Source: JBCCEV01 sp039030125
Lineage (GTDB): Bacteria; Pseudomonadota; Gammaproteobacteria; Ga0077536
Assembly (NCBI GenBank): GCA_039030125.1
Contig: JBCCEV010000005.1
Coordinates: 1 to 48,726 of the forward strand
DNA: 48,726 nt
Direction: 5' to 3'
A model generated the notes under the pieces. It saw only the letters and a program-made list of their open reading frames with translations. It made no database searches and was not told the DNA's origin. Position 1 is the stretch's first letter. Every line of letters begins with the position of its first letter. Of the stretch, positions 33,581 to 43,128 are shown in pieces. The position numbers and the translations under genes were made by a program.

Positions 33581-34495
33581 CTAACCATGCGCGGTATTTT
33601 GCTGCTCACTCAATTCAACCGCCTTGGTGAGACTGGGATCGTTGGCTTGGTGGGTGAGGATTGACAAGATCGTTGCGATCCGGCTGCGCAAATCGCGCCG
33701 ATCAACAATCATATCGATGGCGCCGTGCTCAAGCAGAAATTCGCTGCGCTGAAACCCTTCCGGTAATACTTCGCCGGTGGTTTGTGCGATCACGCGAGGA
33801 CCCGCAAAGCCAATCAAAGCGCCCGGCTCAGCAATGATCACATCGCCCAAAGTTCCAATGCTTGCTGAAACGCCGCCGGTCGTTGGATCGGTCAAAACGA
33901 CGATATAGGGGAGTCCTTGCTCGCGAAGCTCAGCAACTGAACTACTGGTTTTCGACATCTGCATTAGAGATACGATTGCTTCTTGCATGCGCGCACCACC
34001 GCTTGCGCAAAAACAAACCAGCGGCATGCGCGAACCCAAGCAGTGCTGTGCCGCGCGCACGAAACGCTCGCCAACGACCGAACCCATGGAGCCGCCGAGA
34101 AAACGAAACTCGAACGCGCACGCGACCAATGGAATCCCTTCGACCGTCCCCGACATCGCGACCAATGCATCACTCTCTCCGGTTTCCTTTTGCGCGTTCG
34201 CGATCCGATCGCGATAACGTTTGCTGTCCTTGAATTTTAGGAAATCCTCCGGTGCCAGACTATCAGCGAGTTCGGTCGCGGTATCCGCATCAAAAAACCG
34301 ATCGAGCCGCGCGCGTGCGGTAATACGCATATGGAAGCTGCACTTGGGACAAACATCCAAGTTGCGTTCCAGATCGGCGCGGTACAAATACGACTTGCAT
34401 TCGGGACAACTGGTCCAAAGCCCTTCGGGAATTGAGCGCTTCGAAGCGGCACCTGTTCGGATCCTCGATGGCAAGAGCTTTTCCAACCAGCTCAT
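33581..34495 (-). CDS. accD: Acetyl-CoA carboxylase carboxyltransferase subunit beta
   Basis: A protein of 304 residues, the zinc-containing beta half of the carboxyltransferase that makes malonyl-CoA with AccA, AccB and AccC. The N-terminal zinc ribbon is complete: CPEC near residue 30 and CPKC near residue 50. The crotonase-fold core shows FRFLGGSMGSVVGE and the CoA/carboxybiotin glycine-rich loops SGGARMQE and TDPTTGGVSASI. The start overlaps the trpA stop by 1 base (TGATG). Confidence 0.96.
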   Translation of the reverse strand: MSWLEKLLPSRIRTGAASKRSIPEGLWTSCPECKSYLYRADLERNLDVCPKCSFHMRITARARLDRFFDADTATELADSLAPEDFLKFKDSKRYRDRIANAQKETGESDALVAMSGTVEGIPLVACAFEFRFLGGSMGSVVGERFVRAAQHCLGSRMPLVCFCASGGARMQEAIVSLMQMSKTSSSVAELREQGLPYIVVLTDPTTGGVSASIGTLGDVIIAEPGALIGFAGPRVIAQTTGEVLPEGFQRSEFLLEHGAIDMIVDRRDLRSRIATILSILTHQANDPSLTKAVELSEQQNTAHG

Positions 34496-35316
34496 CAGGC
34501 GTTCTCCCGCTCGTCGATGGCGTGCCGGAATTCCGCGATGTAGGCCGTCAAATCGTCGGTCGCAGCGGCGACCGAAGCAGCCTGCTCCAGACGTTCCACA
34601 ATCGCACTCCCAATAATTACCGCATCAGCGACTTCCGCGACCTGCGCAGCCGCCGAAGGTGTTCGTATTCCAAAGCCAACGCCGATCGGAACCTTGGTGA
34701 GCGCTCGCGTCTCGTCGATACTTTCGCGCAGCGAGGAGGTGTCGATTTGCCGGCCGCCCGTCACACCCTTAACCGAGACGTAGTAGACAAACCCGCTGCC
34801 TCGCGAGCAGATCGCTTGCAGCCGGTCTTTCGAGGAGGTCGGCGCAATCAAGTAGATCTGGTTGAGGTGGTGGCGAGAGAGGATCTCGCCCATCTCCTCG
34901 GCTTCTTCCGGTGGTAGATCGACAATCAGAACACCATCGACACCGGTCGATTCCGCAACGGCCGCAAACTTCTCCGCGCCCATCCGTTCAATTGGATTCT
35001 GGTAGCCCATAAGAACCACCGGGGTATCGTTATCGGTCTCCCGGAAGGCTTTCACGGCATCGATCACGTCCGACAGCGAGGTCCCATGCTCGAGCGCACG
35101 CTCGCTAGCGCGCTGAATAACAGGCCCGTCGGCCATCGGGTCCGAAAAAGGGACACCCAATTCGATAATATCGGCACCGCCTTTTACCAATGCATGCATA
35201 TAAGGCACGGTGGCTTCGATCGCTGGGTCGCCGGCCGTGATGAAGGTGATCAGAGCCGGCTTGGAAGCCGCGCGCAAATTCTCAAATCGGGCATCGATTC
35301 GCGCTGGGTTGGTCAC
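34495..35316 (-). CDS. trpA: Tryptophan synthase alpha chain
   Basis: A protein of 273 residues that cleaves indole-3-glycerol phosphate to indole. The catalytic glutamate and aspartate are seen in IIELGVPFSDPMADGP (E near 57, D near 68). The phosphate-binding GFGIRTPSAAAQV and the flexible loop VTGGR are present. It overlaps trpB by 4 bases, which matches the tight stoichiometry of the alpha-beta complex. Confidence 0.96.
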   Translation of the reverse strand: MTNPARIDARFENLRAASKPALITFITAGDPAIEATVPYMHALVKGGADIIELGVPFSDPMADGPVIQRASERALEHGTSLSDVIDAVKAFRETDNDTPVVLMGYQNPIERMGAEKFAAVAESTGVDGVLIVDLPPEEAEEMGEILSRHHLNQIYLIAPTSSKDRLQAICSRGSGFVYYVSVKGVTGGRQIDTSSLRESIDETRALTKVPIGVGFGIRTPSAAAQVAEVADAVIIGSAIVERLEQAASVAAATDDLTAYIAEFRHAIDERENA

Positions 35317-36503
35317 AAGCTAATGCCTTCGCGCTCGGCAATCGTTTGAATATCTTTGTCGCCACGCCCGGATAAATTGGCAACAATGATCTGATCGCTA
35401 CTCATCTCTCGCGCGAGCTTCTCAATGTAGGCGAGGGCGTGACTCGACTCCAAAGCAGGGATGATCCCTTCCAGTCGACACAGGCGATGAAATGCAGCCA
35501 ATGCTTCATCGTCTGTTACAGACACATACTCCGCGCGTCCGATGTCTTTTAACCAAGCGTGTTCGGGACCCACGCCTGGGTAATCAAGGCCGGCCGATAT
35601 GGAATGCGTCGGGAGAATTTGTCCGGCCGCGTCCTGCATCAAATAAGTTCGATTGCCATGCAACACGCCGGGAACCCCAGCGCTGAGAGGCGCTGAATGT
35701 CGGCCCGTCGCTATGCCATCGCCACCCGCTTCGACTCCAATCAGACGCACGGATCGCTCGGCAATAAACGGATAGAACATCCCGATCGCATTCGATCCAC
35801 CACCAACGCAGGCAACCAGCGCGTCGGGCAGACGGCCGAAGGTGTCTAGCGCTTGGCCTTTGGTTTCTTCGCCAATCACGGCTTGAAAATGTCGCACCAT
35901 CTCTGGATAGGGATGAGGACCAGCAACGGTACCAATGATGTAGAAAGTGTCATCGACATTGGTCACCCAGTCCCGCAAAGCTTCATTCAGTGCGTCCTTT
36001 AGTGTCTTCGACCCTGAGGTCACAGGCACCACTTCCGCACCCAACAGTTTCATGCGGAACACGTTCGGCGACTGGCGATGAATATCTTCTTCGCCCATGT
36101 AAACGGTACATCGCATCCCGAACCGGGCCGCCACGGTTGCCGTCGCGACGCCGTGCTGGCCGGCACCGGTTTCAGCAATGACCCTTGGCTTACCCATGCG
36201 CCGGGCGAGCAACGCCTGGCCGACGGTGTTGTTCACCTTGTGCGCGCCAGTGTGATTGAGGTCTTCGCGTTTTAGAAAAATACGCGCGCCACCGAGATCA
36301 TCGGACCATCGAGCAGCCTCGTAAAGTGGCGACGGGCGTCCGACAAAGTGCTTGAGATCCGAGGCCATTTCCCGGTTGAATTCGGGATCATCAATGCTCG
36401 AGTAGAACGCCTGTTCGAGTTCACTGAGCGGTTGCATCAGAGTTTCGGCGACGAAACGGCCGCCATAAGGGCCAAAATGCCCTTCTTCATCGGGTTGATT
36501 CAT
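35313..36503 (-). CDS. trpB: Tryptophan synthase beta chain
   Basis: A protein of 396 residues from the ATG at 36503, the start that gives the standard N-terminus (GHFGPYGGRF). A TTG at 36530 would add nine residues and overlap trpF. The PLP lysine lies in HTGAHKVNN (near residue 84), the catalytic glutamate in AETGAGQHG, and the phosphate loop in GGGSNAIG. It condenses indole and serine to tryptophan in complex with TrpA. Confidence 0.95.
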   Translation of the reverse strand: MNQPDEEGHFGPYGGRFVAETLMQPLSELEQAFYSSIDDPEFNREMASDLKHFVGRPSPLYEAARWSDDLGGARIFLKREDLNHTGAHKVNNTVGQALLARRMGKPRVIAETGAGQHGVATATVAARFGMRCTVYMGEEDIHRQSPNVFRMKLLGAEVVPVTSGSKTLKDALNEALRDWVTNVDDTFYIIGTVAGPHPYPEMVRHFQAVIGEETKGQALDTFGRLPDALVACVGGGSNAIGMFYPFIAERSVRLIGVEAGGDGIATGRHSAPLSAGVPGVLHGNRTYLMQDAAGQILPTHSISAGLDYPGVGPEHAWLKDIGRAEYVSVTDDEALAAFHRLCRLEGIIPALESSHALAYIEKLAREMSSDQIIVANLSGRGDKDIQTIAEREGISL

Positions 36504-36513
36504 CGACACGCTG

Positions 36514-37146
36514 TCAGCGATGGCGCTCAAAACTTCTTACCTCTCTAACGAATTCACGCATTTTAACTGGGTCTTTGATGCCTTTGGCGGTTTCAATACC
36601 GCCACTGACATCCACCCCCCATGGCTGGATGGCCTCAATGGCCGCCCGCACGTTGCCTACGTTCAGGCCCCCGGCAACGATCACCGGCATTGACAGCCCC
36701 TCTGGCAGTGCGCGCCACTGGAAGGTCTGACCCGTGCCTCCGAAACGAACCGGATCGTGGCGATCGAGTAGCAAGCCCCGAGCGCCACTGTAGCGCGCCG
36801 CTTCGACACGTAAATCCGTATCGCCTTTCATGGCAATGGCCTTGATCCAGGGTCGTGGCGCAAGGTCACAAGCATCCGGGGCCTCATCACCATGATATTG
36901 CACCATTGCGATCCCGGTGCGCTCTGTGACCTCTTCGACGTGCTTCGCATCGGCGTTCACGAATAATCCCACAGCGGTTACGAACGGCGGCAGCGCCCCA
37001 ATGATCGCGGCCGCCGCTTGCGGGGACACGTATCGGGGGCTAGGTTCATAGAAAACAAAACCGAGCGCATCGACGCCAAGCATCGCTGCCTCCAGGGCGT
37101 CGCTAAGGCGGGTAATGCCGCAGTACTTGATTCTGATTTGACTCAT
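36514..37146 (-). CDS. trpF: Phosphoribosylanthranilate isomerase
   Basis: A protein of 210 residues with the TIM-barrel motifs of TrpF: IKYCGITRLSDA near the N-terminus with the catalytic cysteine, QYHGDE (strand 4), LLLDRHDPVRFGGTGQTFQW with the catalytic aspartate, and the phosphate site VDVSGGIETAKGIKD. It catalyses the third step of tryptophan synthesis after anthranilate. It begins by ATGA-type overlap with truA and lies just before trpB. Confidence 0.95.
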   Translation of the reverse strand: MSQIRIKYCGITRLSDALEAAMLGVDALGFVFYEPSPRYVSPQAAAAIIGALPPFVTAVGLFVNADAKHVEEVTERTGIAMVQYHGDEAPDACDLAPRPWIKAIAMKGDTDLRVEAARYSGARGLLLDRHDPVRFGGTGQTFQWRALPEGLSMPVIVAGGLNVGNVRAAIEAIQPWGVDVSGGIETAKGIKDPVKMREFVREVRSFERHR

Positions 37147-37946
37147 TGTGAACGACGATTTGCAGGAACAAAGAGCGGTAAATTAGCCTCGGTGATTGGT
37201 AAATTATAGTGCTGCGGGTACTCAACGCCGGCGAGATAAAGACCGCACGCCGGCGCGGTAACGCCGCCCAACTCCCGCGAGCGATGGGCGAGCACTTCGG
37301 CGGCCCATGATTCCGGGCGCTCCCCGGTGCCAATGGCGGTTAAAACGCCGACGATATTGCGCACCATTTTTTGCAGGAATGCGTTGGCCTTGATCCGCAC
37401 AATAACGAACTCGCCGGTGCGCTCGATACCCAGGTGGGAGATTGTCCTGATGGGGTGTTTGGCTTGGCATCCCGCGGCTTGAAAAGAGCTAAAGTCATGC
37501 TCGCCGACAAGGTCAGCCGCTGCGCGTTGCATCCGTTCAGCATCCAATTCGCGATACGACCAAGTCATCGCTTTGGTAAACAACGCCGTGCGGCTCGCGC
37601 GATTCTGAATCAAATAAACGTAGCTTCGCCCAACGGCGGAAAAACGCGCGTTGAAATCGTCGGTAACGGGCGCGACCCACACCGTGGCGGCATCGTCGGG
37701 CAACTGCGCGTTAGTGCCCAGCAGCCACGCGCGCGGGGCACGGTCAGCGAACGTATCAAAATGAACAACTTGCGACAAAGCATGCACGCCGGTGTCGGTG
37801 CGCCCGGCACAGGTGACAGCGATTGGGTGGTCGGCAACCTCGCCGAGGGCAGACTGCAAACACGCCTGCACTGTTCGTTGGCCAGCCTGAACCTGCCAGC
37901 CCCGAAACTCAGCACCGTTGTATTCGATCCCGAGCGCGATGCGCAT
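37143..37946 (-). CDS. truA: tRNA pseudouridine(38-40) synthase
   Basis: A protein of 267 residues. The catalytic aspartate lies in CAGRTDTGVHALSQVVHF (near residue 52), and the family motif FLQKMVRNIVG near residue 200 is clear. It isomerises uridines 38-40 in the anticodon arm of many tRNAs. The order fimV-truA-trpF is conserved in gammaproteobacteria. It starts 40 bases after the end of fimV. Confidence 0.95.
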   Translation of the reverse strand: MRIALGIEYNGAEFRGWQVQAGQRTVQACLQSALGEVADHPIAVTCAGRTDTGVHALSQVVHFDTFADRAPRAWLLGTNAQLPDDAATVWVAPVTDDFNARFSAVGRSYVYLIQNRASRTALFTKAMTWSYRELDAERMQRAAADLVGEHDFSSFQAAGCQAKHPIRTISHLGIERTGEFVIVRIKANAFLQKMVRNIVGVLTAIGTGERPESWAAEVLAHRSRELGGVTAPACGLYLAGVEYPQHYNLPITEANLPLFVPANRRSQ

Positions 37947-37986
37947 TAGCGGGGACGGAAACCGGTCTCGATAACCTCAGAGACGC

Positions 37987-40900
37987 TCAGAGCTGGCCGA
38001 GCAAATCGCTGGCTTCCGCTTTTTGCGCGTCCGTGCCGTCTGATTGCACTTCTTGGAGGATTGTGCGGGCACCATCCTTATCGCCAAGTTCGATATAGGC
38101 TTTGGCGAGATTTAGCTTCGTATCAGCTTCGTCATCGGCCGATTGCATCTCCACGTTGTCGGCTTGCGGCATGACGATCGTCTTATCAGCGCCATCTTCA
38201 TCGGCGTCCTCATCCTCGTCGAGGATCAGAGTGTCCAGATGGTCGCCAGCATCGCCAGCGGTAATATCCAGAACATCATCACCGGCGCCCAAGTCGTCCA
38301 TGTCAACCGTGAGTTCATCAAGGGAAGCATCGTCGTCTCCGCCGGTGATATCAAGGGCGTCGTCGGCGCCAAGGCCATCCATGTCGCTATCACCGTCAAG
38401 ACCCAATTCGATATCCAGCTCACCCACACCATCATCGTCGTCGCCGATACCCGGCGCGGTAGAGCTTAAGGTGATCTCCAGACCACCCGCATCGTTGGTT
38501 TCTTCGACGACGTTCAGGGTCGAATCGTCGTCAAGTGACGATGTCACATCAATCGTCTGAGCTTCGGTTTCAAGCGTTAGATCGACATCGGCATCGGCGT
38601 CGATCGAGGGCCCAGAATCGCTCGACGCTTGATTCAAATCGAGGGAAGTCATTGTCTCCGCCCCGTCACGTTGAATCGTATCGGAGCCGTCGCTGGTGTC
38701 CGCAAGGCCGCCGATATCGAAATCCAAGTCGCCATCGTCGTCGCCGGCGTCCGCGGCATCCGCACTCTCATCACCGCTGTCGAAAGCCGGCGCTACCGTA
38801 TCGCTAATATCAAAATCTAAATCATCACCTTCGGCTTCGGTGGTGATATCAAGGTCGACACTCGGGGTCTCTTCCTCTGCGGGCGCGTCATCCAATTCAA
38901 GTTCGGCCTCATTGCCCATGCCCGGGGAGGTGACATTAAGCAAATCTTCATCAACAACGCTGGATAAATCTCCCGTTTTCGTTACGTCCAGCAAGTCACC
39001 CCCGTCTTCATCGTCACCGAGTTCGACAACGTCGTCGCTGCCGCCGGTGATATCCAACAAGTCGCCACCCGCGTCATCGCCACCGCCCTCACCGGTAATA
39101 TCGAGAACGTCCTCATCGCCGCCACCGTCGCTGAGGGCAGCAACTTCGCCGCTGATTTCTGCGGTGTCGCGTAAATCAAAGTCGAGCCCATCGTCACCTT
39201 CATCGGCGGTGCCGGCCGGCTCGTCCACTGTGCCGGTTAAATCCAGGACATCCTCGCCGCCGGCATCGCTGCCGGTTAGGTCCAGCACATCGTCCGAGTC
39301 GTCGCCGCCGGTGAGGTCCAATACATCATCACTATCCGCGCTCGCCGCCTGCTCTATTTCTTCCGTTGAGGTGAGGTCAAAAACATCGTCGCCTTCATTG
39401 CTTGTGGCAGCCTGCTCGATTTCCTCGGTCGAGGTCAGATCCAAAATTTCGTCGGTGGATTCGGCAGCCAGCGTTTGCTCAACGCTATCCGCGTCGGTGG
39501 TCGCGGTCAGATCGATGATATCCGCATCGCCCGCACTGCCATCGGCATCGGCATCGCCGCCTACATCGGGCGTTTCGGCTGTTGCAGTGAGATCCAGGAC
39601 ATCATCATCGCCGCTGTCGTCGGACGCACCGATATCAAAATCCAGGTCGCCGTCATCATCACCCCCTTCGTCAGCCGTGATATCAACAAAGGCTTTAGCA
39701 TCGTCAGCGGTGGCCTCGCCGGGTTCAGCCTCGCCACCTTCCTCGAACAAGGCTCGCTCGGGTGACATTTCTGACCACATCGCAACCGCGGTCTGCCATA
39801 AGGGGTCATCTTCGCCAACGGCGTCGTAAAGCTCTTTGGCTGTTGCTTCGTATGACGGTTTGTCATTCGCGGAGTAATACACCTCAAGCAAGCGCGCCTT
39901 GTATTGATGAACGTCCGGGTTCTCCGCAATCACTTTTTTGACGAGTTCTTCGGCTTGGTCGAATCGCTCATAGGCCAGGTAGACGTTCACCTCTTCTAGG
40001 GGATCGTCCTCTGGCTCTTCGGCTTCTTCGGTTGCTTCGGCGGCCGCGACCACAGTCGAATCTTCTTCCTCGAACGCATCGCTGTCATCGTCGCCAATCT
40101 CGGTGATCGCCTCCGAGTCACCGTCATCATCCTCGGGGGTTGCGGTGTCGGTGATGTCCTCGCTCGCGGCAACACTAACGCTTTCCGGTTCATCGGCGAC
40201 CTCCACCTTGCGGGCAGCAAAGGATTTAACAAGGGCTTGGACCACCAGCACGAACAGAACGAAAAGAATCAATCCAACGACGCCCAGTATTGTGAGCGCG
40301 CCACCCGGCACCAAACCGGCGATGGATTGCGGGACTAGATTCAACGGGAAAGCCGGGACCGGTTCGGGCGCTAACTCGAGCGGCGTCGAGGTCTCAGCTT
40401 GGTCAAGCTCCGCAACGGATTGTTCATCTGTGGCCTCAGGTTCAACGGCCTCTGGCTCCGGTTCCATCACGGCCGGCTCGTCAACGATTTCACTCTCGGG
40501 CTGTTGAACTAATTCCTCGACTTCCGTCGCCGCATCCCCGGCCTCTGCCGGCATCTCGATCGGTGCGCTTACCTCGGCTTCAACGCCGAGTTCGCGTAAC
40601 CGTGCTTGCAGCTCTGCAAGTTCGTCGTCGCGCAAATTAAGCTGGCGCTGAAGTAAATCGATGATCTCCTCAGCCTCGGTTAGCTTGGCGAGTAACTCAT
40701 CGTTTTCCTGACTCTTGGCGTCAAGTGCTTCGCTCAGCAGATCGCTTCCCGCCGCCTCACTGGCGTCGCTAGACCCAGAAGCGGCTGTGGCACCGCCGGG
40801 TGCCACAAGTTCTAACCTCGCATCCGGATCGCCACCCTCATCCGGTGGTCCGCTAGAACTTGAGGCCGTCGCTGGCGCAGCCGCGCCGCTAGGCCTTGGG

Positions 40901-41715
40901 GCCGGCGCGAGTCCCGCCTGAGCGCGATAGTCTTCCCAGATTTGATGTTGTCGGCGAACCTCGCTGAGCGCTGAATCGCGGCTTATCGTTCCTAAATCAT
41001 CGGCGCCGGGAAATCGAAGGACCGCGCCTTTTTTCAGTAAATTAATGTTGCCGTCGATAAACGCATCGGGATTGGTGCGCAACAGCGCAACCATCATCTG
41101 CTGCACCGAAACGGCGTCGCTCGGCAAGTTATTCGATGCGATTGACCAGAGGGTGTCGTTGGCCCCAATCGGACCTAAATCACCGCTGGCCGTCGCCGCC
41201 ACGGCCGGACTGGCCGCGCTGGTTACTGTGTCCTGCGAGGGCGTGCTCTCGGGCATTTCGCCTGCGGGTTCGGGCATCGCGGGCGTACTTGGGGCACTCG
41301 GGGAAGCCATCACCGGCGTGCTGTCGTACAGAGGCGGATCGAGAAGCACAGTGTATTCGCGCAGCAATCGCCCCGTCGGCCAATTGACATCCAGGAGAAA
41401 ATTCAGAAAGGGCTCGCGAATTGGCTCTCGCGAGGAAAGCTTGATAAAGGGCTCGCTGCCTTCTTCATCGACTAATTCGAAAGTCAGCCCCAATAAGACC
41501 GCGGTTCGCGCGATACCGGCCCGATCAAACTGCTCCGGCGAGCCCAGGGCAATCGTAAGGCCCAACAGCTCATCTTCGGTTCCGTTAACCGGAATCGAGG
41601 CCTCGTACGGCTCGTTAAGTGCCGATTTCGTATCGAGTTTTCCTAGCCCCAGTGCAAAAAGCCCGGAACTGAAACTAATCAAAAGGAGGGTCGCAACGGC
41701 TCGAATCCGTAGCAT
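37987..41715 (-). CDS. fimV: FimV-like polar landmark protein with acidic repeats
   Basis: A protein of 1242 residues from the ATG at 41715, chosen because AAGGAA lies 8 bases upstream and a signal peptide (AVATLLLISFSSGLFALG) follows; the frame is open to 41808 without these. Order of parts: the conserved FimV N-terminal domain (25-130), a LysM segment (180-236: NDTLWSIASNN), a coiled coil (about 330-378), one membrane helix (about 470-497), a TPR region (about 575-660), a long extremely acidic repeat region (about 690-1190) and the conserved C-terminal FimV helix pair (LAKAYIELGDKDGARTILQE). FimV is a cell-pole hub for type IV pili, twitching and polar signalling. Gene position between leuB and truA is as in Pseudomonas, but the asd gene usually next to it is absent. 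Confidence 0.93.
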   Translation of the reverse strand: MLRIRAVATLLLISFSSGLFALGLGKLDTKSALNEPYEASIPVNGTEDELLGLTIALGSPEQFDRAGIARTAVLLGLTFELVDEEGSEPFIKLSSREPIREPFLNFLLDVNWPTGRLLREYTVLLDPPLYDSTPVMASPSAPSTPAMPEPAGEMPESTPSQDTVTSAASPAVAATASGDLGPIGANDTLWSIASNNLPSDAVSVQQMMVALLRTNPDAFIDGNINLLKKGAVLRFPGADDLGTISRDSALSEVRRQHQIWEDYRAQAGLAPAPRPSGAAAPATASSSSGPPDEGGDPDARLELVAPGGATAASGSSDASEAAGSDLLSEALDAKSQENDELLAKLTEAEEIIDLLQRQLNLRDDELAELQARLRELGVEAEVSAPIEMPAEAGDAATEVEELVQQPESEIVDEPAVMEPEPEAVEPEATDEQSVAELDQAETSTPLELAPEPVPAFPLNLVPQSIAGLVPGGALTILGVVGLILFVLFVLVVQALVKSFAARKVEVADEPESVSVAASEDITDTATPEDDDGDSEAITEIGDDDSDAFEEEDSTVVAAAEATEEAEEPEDDPLEEVNVYLAYERFDQAEELVKKVIAENPDVHQYKARLLEVYYSANDKPSYEATAKELYDAVGEDDPLWQTAVAMWSEMSPERALFEEGGEAEPGEATADDAKAFVDITADEGGDDDGDLDFDIGASDDSGDDDVLDLTATAETPDVGGDADADGSAGDADIIDLTATTDADSVEQTLAAESTDEILDLTSTEEIEQAATSNEGDDVFDLTSTEEIEQAASADSDDVLDLTGGDDSDDVLDLTGSDAGGEDVLDLTGTVDEPAGTADEGDDGLDFDLRDTAEISGEVAALSDGGGDEDVLDITGEGGGDDAGGDLLDITGGSDDVVELGDDEDGGDLLDVTKTGDLSSVVDEDLLNVTSPGMGNEAELELDDAPAEEETPSVDLDITTEAEGDDLDFDISDTVAPAFDSGDESADAADAGDDDGDLDFDIGGLADTSDGSDTIQRDGAETMTSLDLNQASSDSGPSIDADADVDLTLETEAQTIDVTSSLDDDSTLNVVEETNDAGGLEITLSSTAPGIGDDDDGVGELDIELGLDGDSDMDGLGADDALDITGGDDDASLDELTVDMDDLGAGDDVLDITAGDAGDHLDTLILDEDEDADEDGADKTIVMPQADNVEMQSADDEADTKLNLAKAYIELGDKDGARTILQEVQSDGTDAQKAEASDLLGQL
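38250..39610 (-). repeat. Acidic DVLDLT-type repeats in fimV
   Basis: At least 14 degenerate copies of the unit D-[VIL]-[LFI]-[DN]-[LIV]-T with an acidic or glycine spacer of about 8-20 residues, all in frame on the minus strand. Examples are DVLDLTG, EILDLTST, DVFDLTST, DVLDITG and LLDVTKT. Two neighbouring copies share STEEIEQAA, which points to recent duplication. Codons vary between copies. Confidence 0.85.
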
Positions 41716-41935
41716 GACATCGTTCCTTAACGCTGCGCGGTCAAATGAAAAGCGCCGAGTTTCTGAGTTCGACCTCAGCTTTCGGCACCGTTCGGAACTT
41801 CCGAACAAGCTTTATAATTGGGGGTTAACTATAGCTTATAAATGGTTTTTTACCAAAATTTACACGATTTGAACACCGTTTCTAATGGTGCCAGACCGAA
41901 CCCGATCGGGCGTTAAAGGCCGGGCTAAACGGCCG
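41716..41935. other. Intergenic region between leuB and fimV (fimV promoter region)
   Basis: A gap of 220 bases, the longest in the window. It is A+T-rich around 41808-41880 compared with its flanks, consistent with a promoter for fimV on the minus strand. Just past the leuB stop lies a short inverted repeat (GGCCG 41918-41922, CGGCC 41930-41934) followed on the minus strand by TTTAA, a weak terminator candidate. No gene or RNA is recognised here; the short open frame on the plus strand has no support. Confidence 0.5.
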
Positions 41936-43018
41936 TTAACCGCCGCGCAGGGTAACGACAATCTGTTCGGTCATCTTATCGGTACCCACCGGCTTAACGC
42001 CGGCGGGGGCAATATCGGCGGTCCGCGTTCCATTTTTCAGCACCTTAGAGACCGCTTGCTGGACCCGATCGGCTAATTCCGCCTCCCCAAGCGAATAGCG
42101 CAGGAGCATCTCCAGCGACAACACCGTGGCGAGCGGATTGGCGAGGTTCTGACCAGCAATATCAGGTGCCGAGCCATGTACCGGCTCGAACAGCCCTTTG
42201 CCCGCCTTGTCGAGCGAAGCGGAAGGCAACATGCCAATAGAGCCCGTAAGCATCGAGGCGAGATCAGACAGAATATCGCCAAACATGTTGGTGGTGACAA
42301 TCACGTCAAACTGTTTGGGCGCGCGGACCAATTGCATCGCCGCGTTATCGACATACATGTGGCTTAGCTCCACGTCGGGAAAGTCCGGCGCGATCTCGGT
42401 GACGACCTCCCGCCACAATTCAGTTGACTCAAGAACATTCGCCTTGTCCACCGAACACAGGCGCCCTTGTCGTTTTTTCGCGACCTCGAAAGCGAGCCGG
42501 GCGATGCGTTCGATTTCATGCTCGGCATATACGAGGGTATTGTGTCCCACCCGCTCACCGGACTCGTTTTTGTCGATCCCGCGTGGCTGTCCGAAGTAAA
42601 TACCGCCGGTCAACTCACGGATGATCATCAAATCCAAGCCAGCCACGACATCGGCCTTCAAGGTTGAGGCTTCGGCTAAGACATCAAACAAAACCGCGGG
42701 GCGCAAATTACAAAACAGACTGAGCTCGGATCGCATGCGCAATAGTCCGCGCTCCGGTCGAATATCACGGGGGGCTTGGTCCCACTTAGGTCCCCCCACG
42801 GCGCCCAGTAACACGGCGTCGGCCTCTCGCGCCATACCTAATGTACTGTCGGGAAGAGAATCACCATGCTGATCGATAGCGATGCCGCCCATCAAGGCAT
42901 TCTCCACTTCGCAGTTCAGACCAAACTCCGAGCGCAGGACATCGAGCACTTGTGCGCTCGCGCCGACGATTTCTGGGCCCACGCCATCGCCCTCGAGCAA
43001 TAAAATCTTATGAGACAT
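41936..43018 (-). CDS. leuB: 3-isopropylmalate dehydrogenase
   Basis: A protein of 360 residues that oxidises and decarboxylates 3-isopropylmalate in leucine synthesis. Seen: GDGVGPEIV near the N-terminus, RPERGLLRMRSELSLFCNLRP with the substrate-binding arginines, ELTGGIYFG, and the NAD-binding and metal segments TNMFGDILSDLASMLTGSIG and HGSAPDIAGQNLANP. Length is typical. It is divergent from dapC across about 100 bases. Confidence 0.96.
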   Translation of the reverse strand: MSHKILLLEGDGVGPEIVGASAQVLDVLRSEFGLNCEVENALMGGIAIDQHGDSLPDSTLGMAREADAVLLGAVGGPKWDQAPRDIRPERGLLRMRSELSLFCNLRPAVLFDVLAEASTLKADVVAGLDLMIIRELTGGIYFGQPRGIDKNESGERVGHNTLVYAEHEIERIARLAFEVAKKRQGRLCSVDKANVLESTELWREVVTEIAPDFPDVELSHMYVDNAAMQLVRAPKQFDVIVTTNMFGDILSDLASMLTGSIGMLPSASLDKAGKGLFEPVHGSAPDIAGQNLANPLATVLSLEMLLRYSLGEAELADRVQQAVSKVLKNGTRTADIAPAGVKPVGTDKMTEQIVVTLRGG

Positions 43019-43128
43019 TTCTTTCGCTCACTCCGCGCTCCGATTTAGGAACCTATCGAATTTGGGCGCGTGAGCATAACCCATTTCGATTCGACCCATA
43101 TCGACTTTCGGGTACCATGCACGCCGCT

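Noticed and set aside
38696..39829. A 377-codon serine-rich open frame opposite fimV
   Set aside because: It mirrors the acidic fimV repeats, consists mostly of Ser, Pro and Ala, and has no family features.
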